Positions 41,433-52,014 are shown, counted from the stretch's first letter. The stretch is 64,000 bases of DNA from Pseudomonas parafulva NBRC 16636 = DSM 17004 (GCF_000730645.1 NZ_BBIU01000002.1:186001-250000); one strand, 5' to 3'. A program made the numbers and translations. The notes: generated by a model not told the origin, from the letters alone.

Positions 41433-42548
41433 ATGCCTTTTCTAAAAACAACTCGCATTGCAACGGCACTCCTGGCGTTGCCGCTTACCGGCAGCGCGCT
41501 GGCAGCAACTTGGCAATCCACCGTAGTTGTCCCCACGTCGGTCGAATACGACAGCAACCCGTTATTGTTGCCCTCGGGCGAGAAAGGCGTGACCCGCACG
41601 CTCATCGCCCCCGACTACACGTTGATCGGCAACTTCGGCCGCGACGAATTGAGATTCGGCCTGGGCCTGCACGTGTTGCGCTCATCCAACACCAACGTGG
41701 TCGACAACCGCGAGGACCCGGACATCAGCCTGGGCTGGCAGCGCACTACCGAGCGCGGGCAGTTCGGGTTATTGGCCCGTTACAACGAAAGCTCCACCTT
41801 GTCGGGCACGGTGCTCGATACCGGTGTGGTGACCACCGACGGTACGCAAAAGCTCTACACGCTGAGCGGTAACTGGAGCCAGGCCGTCACCGAGCGCAGC
41901 ACCCTCAGCAACGAAACCACCTTCAACCGTGCTCGCTACGACATCAGCAGCCTGACCGGCTACGACGAACTGGCGAACGTTTCGACCTGGACGTATGCCT
42001 GGAGCGAGCGGGCCGATGTGTATACCCGTTTTGGCGTGCGGCGCTACGAGCCTGAGCAGGACCTTACCGCCACCGCTTCCAACAGCTACAGCCCGGCGGT
42101 GGGTGTGAAGTACCGGATCTCCGAGAACTTCAGTGCCGATGCCCATCTGGGCGTGAACAAGGTGTCTGGCCCTCAGGGCGGCCGCCGCGGGGAGGGCGGT
42201 GTGTCGCTGCTGTACACCGGCGCGCGGACCGATGCCAGCCTGACGGTGGAGCGCAGTACTGTAGCCAGCGCCCAAGGAGGCTTTGCCCAGCTCGACCAGG
42301 TGCGAGGCGTGTGGAGTTATGCGCTTGATGAATTGACCCGCGTGGGCGCCGACGCCGCCTGGCAGGACAGCAAGGGGCAAATCCCCAACACCTTGCAGAT
42401 GTACAGCGTGTGGGCCAGCAGGCAGTTCTCGCCCTATTGGGACCTGCGTCTATCGTTGATGTACAAGGAGCGGCAGCAGGACCTTCAGGGTGATGCCACC
42501 GCCACGATCGTTGGTTTGACGTTGACGTACAGGTACCCCGACATCTGA
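41433..42548 (+). CDS. Outer-membrane beta-barrel protein of the EPS export module
   Basis: The 371-residue protein has a signal peptide (cleavage SALA-A) and alternating amphipathic strands throughout, ending TATIVGLTLTYRYPDI. Aromatic terminal residues suit an outer-membrane barrel. Its position between the export protein and the chain-length protein matches the EpsL-like/PEP-CTERM-associated barrel of other EPS loci. It lies 25 bases after the export gene. Confidence 0.75.
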   Translation: MPFLKTTRIATALLALPLTGSALAATWQSTVVVPTSVEYDSNPLLLPSGEKGVTRTLIAPDYTLIGNFGRDELRFGLGLHVLRSSNTNVVDNREDPDISLGWQRTTERGQFGLLARYNESSTLSGTVLDTGVVTTDGTQKLYTLSGNWSQAVTERSTLSNETTFNRARYDISSLTGYDELANVSTWTYAWSERADVYTRFGVRRYEPEQDLTATASNSYSPAVGVKYRISENFSADAHLGVNKVSGPQGGRRGEGGVSLLYTGARTDASLTVERSTVASAQGGFAQLDQVRGVWSYALDELTRVGADAAWQDSKGQIPNTLQMYSVWASRQFSPYWDLRLSLMYKERQQDLQGDATATIVGLTLTYRYPDI

Positions 42549-42567
42549 ACCCATGGCAGGTGGCCCC

Positions 42568-44130
42568 ATGAAGTCCGACTACGAGCTGTCTCTCAGAGAT
42601 TACATCGCCATTATCAAGGAACGGGCCCTGGTGCTGGGGGTGAGTGCAGCGGTCATTCTGGCTGCCACCGTGGCGGTAGCGTTGATGGTGCCGCCGATCT
42701 ACCAGTCGACCGGCACCATCCTGGTGGAATCGCAGCAGATTTCGCCTGAGCTGGTATCCACCAACACCACCACCTTTGCCGATGAGCGCATCGAGTTGAT
42801 CCGCCAGCGGGTGATGACACGGGAAAACCTGCTGCGCATCATCGACAAGTACGGCCTGTTCGCCGACAAGCGCCTGAGTGAAGGCGACAAGATCGACCAA
42901 CTGCGCAATGCCATCGTGGTGGAGCCCCTGACCACGTTCGTGAGGGGGCGCGGCGAGGCCACCGTGGCGTTCAACGTGTCCTTCGAACATCGCCAGCCCG
43001 AAGTCGCCAAGCAGGTCACCGACGAACTGGTGACGCTGTTCCTCAACGAAAACCTCAAGCAGCGCACAGAGCGGGCCAATGAAACCACCGAGTTTCTGAC
43101 CCAGGAGGCAGACAAGTTAGGCGCTGAGCTCGCCAGCCTGGAAAACCAGCTGGCCGACTTCAAACAGGCCCATGCCAATGCCCTGCCCGAACACCAGACC
43201 CTGCGCATGAACATGTTGTCCCGCTCAGAGCTGGAGTTTCGTGAAGTGGACCGCGACTACAAGGCCGCGCAAGAAGAACTACGTTACCTGGAGCTGGAGC
43301 TGTCGGCCGCCAACGCCGGCCTTGCCACCAAAACCGGTGATGCCGCCCGGCCCGCCAGTGCCGACCAGCCCCAGGACCTTGCCAGCCTGAAAGCCGAATA
43401 CGCGCGCCTGCTGACGCGTTACAAGGAGGCCCACCCAGACGTGGTGGCAGTGAAGCGCAAGATCCAGGCCCTCGAGGCCAGCGGCAACCCTACCGCCGTA
43501 GCCTCCACTGTGAGCCTTGATGCTGCACGGGTGCGCGCCAAGATGAGCGCTGCCCAGGAACGCATCGCGTCGCTGGCTGACCAGAAGCGCGAGCTGACCA
43601 AGAAGATGGAAGGCTACGAAGCCGAGATTCTGGAGGCTCCGCAGGTTGAACGTGGGCTGGTGACCTTGATGCGCGACCACGACAACGCCCGCAAAAAGTA
43701 CGAGGAAATCCGCGCCAAGGAAATGGGCGCCAAGATCACCGAAAGCCTGGAGCAGGAAAACAAGGCCGAGCGCTTCGTGCTGCTGGAGCCGCCGCTGATG
43801 CCCGAGAAGCCGATCAAACCCAACCGCAAGAAAATCGCCGCACTGGGCCTGGTGCTGGCACCTGCCGGGGGTGGGGCGTTGGTGGTGCTGCTTGAATTGC
43901 TCAACCAGCGGGTGCGGGGCGTCGGCGCCCTGGAAAACCTGTTGGGCAAGCGTGTGCTGGTGGCCCTGCCATACATCGATACGCGGGCCGACGTTGCCCG
44001 GCGCAAGCGCTGGCGCAACGGGCTGATCCTGGCAGCCTTGGGTATGGCGGCTATCCTGTTGGTGCTGATACACCTGTTCTACATGCCACTGGATGTACTG
44101 CTGCTCAAATTCACGTCCAAATTTGCATAG
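42568..44130 (+). CDS. Wzz/Wzc-type chain-length protein (no kinase domain)
   Basis: The 520-residue protein has an N-terminal helix after KSDYELSLRDYIAIIKERAL (Wzz motif), a long coiled coil (residues about 170-400), a Pro-rich PPLMPEKPIKPNRKK and two C-terminal helices; the last ends LLKFTSKFA. It controls polymer length in the inner membrane and periplasm. The kinase half of Wzc is encoded separately by the next gene. ATG at 42568 is used because AGGTGG lies 5 bases upstream. Confidence 0.9.
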   Translation: MKSDYELSLRDYIAIIKERALVLGVSAAVILAATVAVALMVPPIYQSTGTILVESQQISPELVSTNTTTFADERIELIRQRVMTRENLLRIIDKYGLFADKRLSEGDKIDQLRNAIVVEPLTTFVRGRGEATVAFNVSFEHRQPEVAKQVTDELVTLFLNENLKQRTERANETTEFLTQEADKLGAELASLENQLADFKQAHANALPEHQTLRMNMLSRSELEFREVDRDYKAAQEELRYLELELSAANAGLATKTGDAARPASADQPQDLASLKAEYARLLTRYKEAHPDVVAVKRKIQALEASGNPTAVASTVSLDAARVRAKMSAAQERIASLADQKRELTKKMEGYEAEILEAPQVERGLVTLMRDHDNARKKYEEIRAKEMGAKITESLEQENKAERFVLLEPPLMPEKPIKPNRKKIAALGLVLAPAGGGALVVLLELLNQRVRGVGALENLLGKRVLVALPYIDTRADVARRKRWRNGLILAALGMAAILLVLIHLFYMPLDVLLLKFTSKFA

Positions 44131-44140
44131 GGAAGCAGTG

Positions 44141-44947
44141 ATGGACAGGATCAAGCCCGCTGTTGGCAATGACGTGCACCCCGTCACCCCCGGGACACCC
44201 CAGGCAATCACACCCACACCGGGTACTGGCCTGGCCGAGGTGCCGGGGCAGTTCGATTACGTGAACACCCAGGTGGTCGCGTTGCGCGCAGACCATCTGG
44301 AGCGCCACCGTATCGTTGCCTACAACAAGAACTCGGTGATGAACGGCCCCATCGACCTGCTGCGCACCCAGGTGCTCAGGGCGATGGAAGAAAACGGCTG
44401 GCGCACGTTGGCCATCACCTCGCCCACGCCGGAAGCGGGCAAGACGGTGTTGGCGATCAACCTGGCCATGAGCATCGCCCATCACACCACCAGGACCGCC
44501 TTGCTGGTGGACTTCGACCTGCGTCGGCCCAAGGTGGGCAGCACGCTGGGGTTGCCCATGGAGCGTTCGCTCAACGAGTTTCTGAACGATCAGGCACCGC
44601 TGCAGGATTGCCTGGTCAACCCCACCTTGCCCCGGTTCGTGGTATTACCCACCCGCGTGCCGGTGCCGATGTCCACCGAAGTGCTGTGCTCGCCCAAGGT
44701 GAACCATTTGATCGGGGACCTGCGCAACCGGTATGAATCGCGCATTTGCATCTTCGACCTGCCGCCGTTGCTCAGTTCGGACGACGCCATCACCGTGATG
44801 CCGAAGTTCGACTGTGTGCTGCTGGTGGTGGCCAATGGCATGAACAACAAGAAGGAAATCGAAGATTGCCTGCATCACCTGGGGACGGTGAACTTGCTGG
44901 GGACGGTGCTGAACAAGGCCGACGAGAAGCCACGGACGTATTATTGA
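44141..44947 (+). CDS. BY-kinase-like P-loop ATPase of the EPS module
   Basis: The 268-residue cytoplasmic protein has a CpsD/CapB-type nucleotide fold: Walker A TSPTPEAGKTVLAINLA, Walker A' LLVDFDLRRPKVGS and CIFDLPPLLSSDDAI as Walker B. The Walker A is variant (TPEAGKT, where BY-kinases read xxEGKT/S). The C-terminal tyrosine cluster is reduced to the terminal Tyr-Tyr. It interacts with the chain-length protein upstream (10 bases apart). Kinase activity is likely but not certain. Confidence 0.85.
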   Translation: MDRIKPAVGNDVHPVTPGTPQAITPTPGTGLAEVPGQFDYVNTQVVALRADHLERHRIVAYNKNSVMNGPIDLLRTQVLRAMEENGWRTLAITSPTPEAGKTVLAINLAMSIAHHTTRTALLVDFDLRRPKVGSTLGLPMERSLNEFLNDQAPLQDCLVNPTLPRFVVLPTRVPVPMSTEVLCSPKVNHLIGDLRNRYESRICIFDLPPLLSSDDAITVMPKFDCVLLVVANGMNNKKEIEDCLHHLGTVNLLGTVLNKADEKPRTYY

Positions 44948-44950
44948 TCC

Positions 44951-44995
44951 AAGTAGGAGCGAGCGCAGCTCGCGATGGGGCGCCCAGCGCCCCCT
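44951..44995. repeat. P. putida-type intergenic repeat
   Basis: GTAGGAGCGAGCGCAGCTCGCG followed by ATGGGGCGCCCAGCGCCCC matches the dispersed 'TAGGAGCG...CGCGA' palindromic family of P. putida. Two stems, GCGAGC/GCTCGC and GGGGCGC/GCGCCCC, are evident. It separates the export operon from convergent galE. Confidence 0.6.
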
Positions 44996-45074
44996 GCAAC
45001 CTGTGACCCAACGCTGGTATCGCTGGAGCTGCGTTCCAGCCCTTCTACGTGCAACCCACCCTGTGGGAGCGGGT

Positions 45075-46058
<984 letters not shown>

Positions 46059-46155
46059 GCCCACCTCCGCGAAGCTGCCATTGACGCATGCAGTGAACTG
46101 CCCCAGGAACGTGCAGGTGGGTCACAGGTGACCTGAGCGTAGATGGCCATATGCC

Positions 46156-48756
46156 CTATTTCAAGAACAGCCAATTGGACATGTAGCTGCCATCCAGCGT
46201 GATGCGGTACTGCCCATCCTTGTAGCTGGCCGGCAGCGGCTTGAGCTGGGCCTGGGCATCTCGGGCGAACAGTTTGAGGCCGGCTGGTGCCTTGATACTC
46301 AGGTCGGCCTTGAGCGGCTCGACGTAGAAGGGCGTCTTGTCATCGGCCTTGGGGACAGCGCGGGTGCCCAGCGACAGCAGCAGGCTGCGGGATTGGCCCA
46401 GAGGCTCGCCGTCCAGGCTCTGCACTGCCACGCTGGCATAAGGCGTATGGGCCTTGATCTCGATGGCACCCAAGGTGAGGGTGCGCTCGCCCAGCCAACC
46501 GGTAGCCGCCTGGGTCAGTGGTGTGTCGATGGTGTAGATGCCCTGTTGCCAGTTGCGCGACAGCTCTCCCGTGTCACTGACCACGTGGCTGGCATCGGCT
46601 GGCAGCAACGCTTGCCCGGGGTCAACCAACACCTGCGCATCAGCGGGTACGGCGGCAGGTTTCAGCCATGGTAGTTCTGGCGTCACCGGCAGCGCGATCT
46701 GCAACTGGCCCAGGCCCACTGCCGTGCGCAGCAGTGCCGAGGTGCGTGGGGTGATCTCCTGGTTGTACAAGGTGGCAGGTGGCGGGGCGAACACGAAGTG
46801 GGTCTTGGCCAGTTGCACATCGCCCCGGCGGTACAGCAGGGCTGCTGCGGGCAGGGTGGCGAGCATGGCCGGGTCGTTGTAGGCATGCCAGTTGTCCGCG
46901 GTGCGCCAACCGGGGTTGAACGCCTGCTGGCTGTAGGCGTATTGCAGCATGGCGTCCCAGCCCTGGTAGCTGGCGGTACCGGCCACGTACAGCGGCAGTG
47001 AATGGCGGTCGGGCAGGGGGAATGGCTCGGCATTCCACTCGGTAACGGTCAGCGGCTTGCCGACAACTTGGGCAGCCGCCAGCCAGTCGATCATGCCATC
47101 GCTGGTGAGGGGGTTCTTCTCCAGCTGGCCACCGGCACCGTAGCTGTGGGCATCGATCACATCACCCACGCTCAACGCGGGGAGGGCACTCAGCCCGTTG
47201 CCACCCCAGGTGCTGGTGGTGGCAATCGGCACCCGCACCCCCAGGCCCCGCAGGTGCGCGATCATGTCGGCGTTGAAGCGCTGTTCCAGGTCATTGAGAA
47301 ACAGCTTTGACGGGCCGTGCTCCCAGGCGCGCCAGGTCTGGTCGGCTGGCAGGTTGTGCTGCCTGGCGAATGCCTTGGCTGCGGCCATGTAGCGTTCGCT
47401 GTGCTGCGGTACGCCTTTGTCGGGCAACAGCGCGTTGCCGTAATGCTGGGTAATGTCGTTTTCGTTGGTGATGAGCACGGCGGCGATGGCCGGGTCATCC
47501 TTGTAGGCAAGCCCGGTGTAGGCGTTCACGTGGGTCAGGTATTGCTCGGCAAAGCGCTTCATCGCCTGCTGGATGCTGGCGTTGACGTAGGCGTAGCCCT
47601 TGAGGTCAACCCGGTCGCCGCCCTTGGCCAGCTCAGCGAAATCATCGATGCCGTCGCCCGCGGCAAGCGCCCTTTGCACATGCATGTCCAGCCAGATGTA
47701 AATGCCTTCGTCCTTCAACGCCTTGATCCACAGGTCGAGCTTGCGCAGGGCATCGGCGTCCAGCTGGCGGGTATCACGCACACGTGTGCCATCGCCGAAC
47801 ACGTTGGGGCTGACCCAGGGCGAGTCGTGGTGGTGCAGGCGCACCAGGTTGAACCCCAGCGCCGACAGCCGCTTGGCTTGCTGGCGAATCTCTTCGTCAG
47901 GGCTCTTGAACAATGAGTAGGCCGACAGGTTGGTGCCCCAGAAGCGCACCAGGGTGTTGTCCTCGAACACCAGTCGCTCGCCTTCAGCCTTCAGGAAGCC
48001 GTGCTTGCCGGCAGGCTTTTCCTGGGCGTTGAGAAACGACAGGTCCACCGGGGAGGTGCGCCAGTCCAACTGATCGTCTGGCCAGCTGGCGGGGTCTACC
48101 AGGCCAAAGCGTTCAGTGGCCGTGGGCGCCAGGGCGATGTCGCCGGTCACGTTGAGCACGGCTTTTATCTGCTGCTTGCCTGGGGTGATCGGGTCTTTGT
48201 ACAGAAAAGCGCGGAGCTCGGCCGGGTTGCCCCGCTCGAAGTAGATGTTGGCCAGTGGCGGGTCGAAGCGCATTTCCACGCGCCGCCCCTTGTCTGCATT
48301 GCCCCACGACCAGCCGCTGTTGCCGGGCAACAGTTGTGGCGGGCCCATTTCGCCACTGATTTGGGCGGGGTCGAACTGGAACATGATGCCGCCCCCCATT
48401 ACCCCGGCCTGGCGGCTGTGGGCGGTGAGGTCGAAGGCCCAGACGAGGGTTTGTGGCTGTTCTTTACCGATGCTGGCCTGCAGGTCGAAGTCCAGTGCCT
48501 TGTTCTGCCCTTGCAGGCTGTACTGGTAGGGGCCGTCTACCTTGAAGCCGGTCTGGAAGGCCGTCCAGCTCCAGTTCCCTGCCCAGAAGTCGAACTTGGC
48601 CGTCATCACTGGCCCGCCGCCCCGGGTCACGGTGGGCAAGCCATTGCTTTCATCGACACTCACTTGCCAGGCCGTCGCCCACCCGGCCAGTGGCAGCACG
48701 GCCAGTGCGGCCAGGGTAGAAAGGCGCAGCAGGGATCGCAGCCGGTGCGGGGTCAT
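46156..48756 (-). CDS. Periplasmic glycosidase of the EPS locus (GH-A clan-like)
   Basis: The 866-residue protein has a signal peptide (ending AGWATA) and a central TIM barrel with LHHHDSPW, acid/base Glu in LITNENDIT and nucleophile Glu in LTVTEWNAEP, flanked by beta-rich domains. Enzymes like PslG and similar EPS-locus glycosidases trim or degrade the nascent polymer in the periplasm. It begins with ATG 48756, which overlaps the stop of the polymerase gene (ATGA). Substrate specificity is not evident. Confidence 0.85.
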   Translation of the reverse strand: MTPHRLRSLLRLSTLAALAVLPLAGWATAWQVSVDESNGLPTVTRGGGPVMTAKFDFWAGNWSWTAFQTGFKVDGPYQYSLQGQNKALDFDLQASIGKEQPQTLVWAFDLTAHSRQAGVMGGGIMFQFDPAQISGEMGPPQLLPGNSGWSWGNADKGRRVEMRFDPPLANIYFERGNPAELRAFLYKDPITPGKQQIKAVLNVTGDIALAPTATERFGLVDPASWPDDQLDWRTSPVDLSFLNAQEKPAGKHGFLKAEGERLVFEDNTLVRFWGTNLSAYSLFKSPDEEIRQQAKRLSALGFNLVRLHHHDSPWVSPNVFGDGTRVRDTRQLDADALRKLDLWIKALKDEGIYIWLDMHVQRALAAGDGIDDFAELAKGGDRVDLKGYAYVNASIQQAMKRFAEQYLTHVNAYTGLAYKDDPAIAAVLITNENDITQHYGNALLPDKGVPQHSERYMAAAKAFARQHNLPADQTWRAWEHGPSKLFLNDLEQRFNADMIAHLRGLGVRVPIATTSTWGGNGLSALPALSVGDVIDAHSYGAGGQLEKNPLTSDGMIDWLAAAQVVGKPLTVTEWNAEPFPLPDRHSLPLYVAGTASYQGWDAMLQYAYSQQAFNPGWRTADNWHAYNDPAMLATLPAAALLYRRGDVQLAKTHFVFAPPPATLYNQEITPRTSALLRTAVGLGQLQIALPVTPELPWLKPAAVPADAQVLVDPGQALLPADASHVVSDTGELSRNWQQGIYTIDTPLTQAATGWLGERTLTLGAIEIKAHTPYASVAVQSLDGEPLGQSRSLLLSLGTRAVPKADDKTPFYVEPLKADLSIKAPAGLKLFARDAQAQLKPLPASYKDGQYRITLDGSYMSNWLFLK

Positions 48757-50303
48757 GGCAAGTTCCTGGGAAGGGAGGGCCTGGGGCCGGTGGCGGGGTC
48801 TGCCAGCGGCAACGCCTGGCGCTGGTGAAGCCTGCGCACCATGTGCACATAGGCCACACCAATGCCCGCGATTGACCAGTACACGATGGGGATGAAGGTA
48901 ATGCTGCTGACGGTGAAGATGATGACCAGAATGCCGACCAGCGTGGCCAGCAGCACCCGGCCCAGCTGCCTTCGCTCGTCGTCCTTGTCTTCGAAACTGC
49001 GCATGGCCTTGTAGATGCCATGCAGTACCACCGCGAAGAACGCCACGAACAGGCCCAGCCCCACCAGCCCCACCCGCAGCGCCAGGTTGATGTAAGTGTT
49101 GACGATATCAATGATGCCTTCGCCCTGGATCATCGACTGCATTTCCGGCGTGTTGCGGAAATCGAACGAGCCGAACAGCGGATTACGCTGGATGACGATC
49201 CAGGCGTTGTCCATCAGCCGTTCGCGATAGGTGATGTTTTCTTTTTCCAGGTTGCCAATGAATGGCAGCAGGTCCAGTACCTTGTCACCACCCGGTACCA
49301 CGCTGAGCAAGGGCAGGGCGAGCATGCCGGCCGCTGCCAGCAGCGTCAGGCGCTTTACCGCCCCCCTGCCCAAGGCAATGAACACCGCCACGATAACCAC
49401 CGCGCCAATCCACGGCCCCCGGGACAACGGCGCAAACAGCCCGGCAGCCAGCAACAGTGCGCCCATCAGCCGGTGAAGCGGGCGGCGTACGTACCCCTGC
49501 ACAAACAGGAACAAGCCAATGGCTACGCTCATCACGTAACCCAGCACGATGGCCTGCCCGGTAGTGACGCTGGCACGCAATGCCCCGCCTCGGCTGAGGT
49601 AACCGGACAGGGTCCAGGGCACGCCCATGGCGTCGATCAGCGCGCTGTAGAGCAGCCAGTGCCGCACGTATTCGGCCACCGCAATGATCGCCAGCACAAA
49701 TGACACCAGCACGAAGGCCAGCAGCGCGTCCTTGAACTCACTGAGCTGGCGCAGCCCGCGGCTGGCAACGTAGTAGGGCAGGAACACATCGATGTACAGG
49801 TACAGGGCCTGGCGCAGGGTGTCGGTGAGCGTGGTTTCGCGCAGGTACAGCCCGCCCATCAGCAGCAGGCCGGCTGCCAGCAGCCGGTCGGCCCAGGTGC
49901 GGCCAAAGCGCAGCCCATCGGGTTGACGGCGCAGTGCCAGGGCCGCCGGCAACAGCACGCACAGGGTCAATAGCCGGATGTGGTTGAGATCGACCAGGTA
50001 GTTGACCACGCCAAACCCTGGCACCTGTACCGCCGCAGGGGGGATCAGGAACAGCAGCATGTAGAACAGCGCCGTTGGGTTGTGCTCCCGGCGCCCGGCC
50101 AGGTACAGGATCACGCCCGCCGCAATGACGTACAGCCAGAAGCTCTGGGACACGAACGCCAGCACCGTCAACACGAACCACAGGTTGCGCCTGCGCTTGA
50201 AGTCGGCGGGTGGAATCAGGTCAGTGGCTGGCCGGCGAGCCAGCACGAAAACCACGGTTGCCAGAAACAGGATGACGATCAGCGCGCGTAAATGTTCAGG
50301 CAT
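48753..50303 (-). CDS. O-antigen ligase/Wzy-like polymerase
   Basis: The 516-residue inner-membrane protein has about 12 helices and the O-antigen ligase/polymerase feature of a large periplasmic loop with PLSRGPWIGAVVIVAVF and YRERLMDNAWIVIQRNPLFG. As the only Wzy-like protein of the locus it probably polymerises repeat units. It begins near a 32-base dyad shared with the divergent flippase operon. The glycosidase gene overlaps its 3' end. Confidence 0.88.
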   Translation of the reverse strand: MPEHLRALIVILFLATVVFVLARRPATDLIPPADFKRRRNLWFVLTVLAFVSQSFWLYVIAAGVILYLAGRREHNPTALFYMLLFLIPPAAVQVPGFGVVNYLVDLNHIRLLTLCVLLPAALALRRQPDGLRFGRTWADRLLAAGLLLMGGLYLRETTLTDTLRQALYLYIDVFLPYYVASRGLRQLSEFKDALLAFVLVSFVLAIIAVAEYVRHWLLYSALIDAMGVPWTLSGYLSRGGALRASVTTGQAIVLGYVMSVAIGLFLFVQGYVRRPLHRLMGALLLAAGLFAPLSRGPWIGAVVIVAVFIALGRGAVKRLTLLAAAGMLALPLLSVVPGGDKVLDLLPFIGNLEKENITYRERLMDNAWIVIQRNPLFGSFDFRNTPEMQSMIQGEGIIDIVNTYINLALRVGLVGLGLFVAFFAVVLHGIYKAMRSFEDKDDERRQLGRVLLATLVGILVIIFTVSSITFIPIVYWSIAGIGVAYVHMVRRLHQRQALPLADPATGPRPSLPRNLP

Positions 50304-50346
50304 CGGCTATGTACACCTTTCCCTTGGTGGGCAACGGCTAGCAACG

Positions 50347-50378
50347 TGGCTAAATGAAACTATAGTGACTTTTAGCCA
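50347..50378. promoter_or_regulatory. 32-bp dyad in the divergent polymerase/flippase control region
   Basis: TGGCTAAA-TGAA-ACTATAGT-GACT-TTTAGCCA is symmetric: 8-base outer arms are perfect, and the centre ACTATAGT is itself palindromic. It lies 44 bases from the polymerase start and 20 bases from the flippase start. A related GCAACGGCTA/GCAACGTGGCTA direct repeat precedes it. The layout suits a dimeric regulator that controls both EPS transcripts. Confidence 0.6.
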
Positions 50379-50398
50379 TTCAGTCAGAGATTGAACGC

Positions 50399-51775
50399 AT
50401 GCCGTCGATTGATGTGCCAGCCGCCGCCAGCCTGCGCTCGCGGGCCCTGCATGCCGGGTCCTGGAACCTGGTGTCGCAGGTGGCATCGCAGCTCATGCGC
50501 CTGGGTGGCAACCTGATCATGGCGCGCCTTCTGCTCCCGGAAATGTTCGGCGTGATGGTGATCGCTACCACGGTATCCGTACTGCTGCACTTGCTCTCAG
50601 ACGTAGGCCTTCGGCAGAACATCATCCAGAGCCACCGGGGCGATGACCCTGCGTTTCTCAATACCGCCTGGACCGTGCAGATCATCCGCGGCTTCACCTT
50701 GTTCGCCCTGACCTTGCTGCTGTCGCTGTTGGCGTGGCTGGCCCAGGTGGAGAACGTGTGGCCTGCCGATTCCACCTATGCGGCACCGGTACTGCCCTGG
50801 GTACTGGCCGCCACCGGCCTGTCTGCGGTGATTTGGGGTTTTCAGTCGACCAAGCTGGATGTGGCGGTGCGCACCTTCCAGCAAAAGCGCGTGGTGCTGG
50901 TAGACCTGGCTTCGCAATTGGTCGGTTTGCTGGTGATGCTGGTGCTGGGCTACCTCACCCATTCCATCTGGGCGCTGGTGATCGCCGGGCTGGTGTCGGC
51001 GCTGGTGTGGACGGTGCTGGGGCATACCGCGCTTGAAGGCCATGGCAACCGGCTGCAGTGGGACCGCAGTGCGCTGACCGAGCTGATTGTGTTTGGCCGC
51101 TGGATCCTGTTGTCATCGATGGTAGGGGTGCTGGCCATGTACGGCGACCGCATCTGGTTTGGCGCCAGCATGACGGCTGCGCAACTGGGCGTGTACTCCA
51201 TCGCGGTGCTGATCCTCGGTGCTGTGCAGATGGCAATCATGAAGGTGGTGGGGGCCGTGGCTCTGCCCGCATTCAGTGAAGCGGCGCGTGCCGATGACCG
51301 GCAGCGCCTGAACGCCCTGTACCAGCGCTTTCGCCTGTTGGTAGACCTGCTGGTGCTGTTTGTCTGCGGCGGCTTCCTGACCGCCAGCCCACTGCTGATC
51401 GGCTGGATGTACGACGAGCGTTACAGCGAGGCTGGCCCGATGCTCGCGATTCTTTCACTCTCTTTCCTTACATTGCGCTATACATTGGCGCATCAGGTAT
51501 GGATTGCCCTGGGGCTGACCAAGTACCAGGCCATGGACAACATCATCCGCCTGGTATCGCTGTGGGGGCTGCTGCCGCTGCTGTTGGCCCTGGGCGGTGT
51601 GGACTGGGCGATCTGGGGCGTCGCCCTGCATACCGCCCCCACGCTGGTGTTGATCGTGTACGTGAATTGCAAGCTGGGGATATTCAGCCTGAAACGTGAA
51701 CTGGTGGTGTTGCCGATGCTGCTGGTCGGCGCCCTGTGCGGGGCATTGCTCACGGCGGTATTCGAGCAGCTGTAG
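50399..51775 (+). CDS. Wzx-type flippase
   Basis: The 458-residue membrane protein has 12-14 helices and the polysaccharide-synthesis (MOP) family pattern: GSWNLVSQVASQLMRLGGNL, ARLLLPEMFGVMVIA and the middle KKR-rich loop. It flips undecaprenyl-linked repeat units across the inner membrane. It is the first gene of the long + strand EPS operon; the next gene begins 44 bases after its stop. Confidence 0.9.
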   Translation: MPSIDVPAAASLRSRALHAGSWNLVSQVASQLMRLGGNLIMARLLLPEMFGVMVIATTVSVLLHLLSDVGLRQNIIQSHRGDDPAFLNTAWTVQIIRGFTLFALTLLLSLLAWLAQVENVWPADSTYAAPVLPWVLAATGLSAVIWGFQSTKLDVAVRTFQQKRVVLVDLASQLVGLLVMLVLGYLTHSIWALVIAGLVSALVWTVLGHTALEGHGNRLQWDRSALTELIVFGRWILLSSMVGVLAMYGDRIWFGASMTAAQLGVYSIAVLILGAVQMAIMKVVGAVALPAFSEAARADDRQRLNALYQRFRLLVDLLVLFVCGGFLTASPLLIGWMYDERYSEAGPMLAILSLSFLTLRYTLAHQVWIALGLTKYQAMDNIIRLVSLWGLLPLLLALGGVDWAIWGVALHTAPTLVLIVYVNCKLGIFSLKRELVVLPMLLVGALCGALLTAVFEQL

Positions 51776-51819
51776 TGGGGCAGGCAAGTGTAACTTTCTT
51801 GGGGACGGGTCGGGTGATC

Positions 51820-52014
51820 ATGGGGAAGCTGACAGTGTGTGCGTCGCAAGTGGGTCGTAGGGGCTTTCTGCAGAGTTGCGTACTGTTGGGCGTGGGCGGC
51901 GCAGTGCTTGGCCCCCAGGCGGTGCTGGCGGCCAGGCCTGCCGGGCAGGCGGGCTTCGTGGTAATCAACGGTTGGGTGTTGCCCGCCCGGTATTTTCGGG
52001 ACCAGCCGGCATGA
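51820..52014 (+). CDS. Tat-signal mini-protein coupled to the GMC oxidoreductase
   Basis: The 64-residue product is mostly a Tat signal: RRGFLQSCVLLGVGGAVLGP, then AVLAA as cleavage site, leaving a 25-residue mature peptide ending ARYFRDQPA. Its stop overlaps the start of the next gene (ATGA at 52011-52014). The GMC oxidoreductase has no signal of its own. The likely role is to carry it through the Tat pathway as a hitchhiker, as do larger gamma subunits of gluconate/fructose dehydrogenases. AGG... region before the ATG is weak (GGGTGATC). Confidence 0.65.
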   Translation: MGKLTVCASQVGRRGFLQSCVLLGVGGAVLGPQAVLAARPAGQAGFVVINGWVLPARYFRDQPA

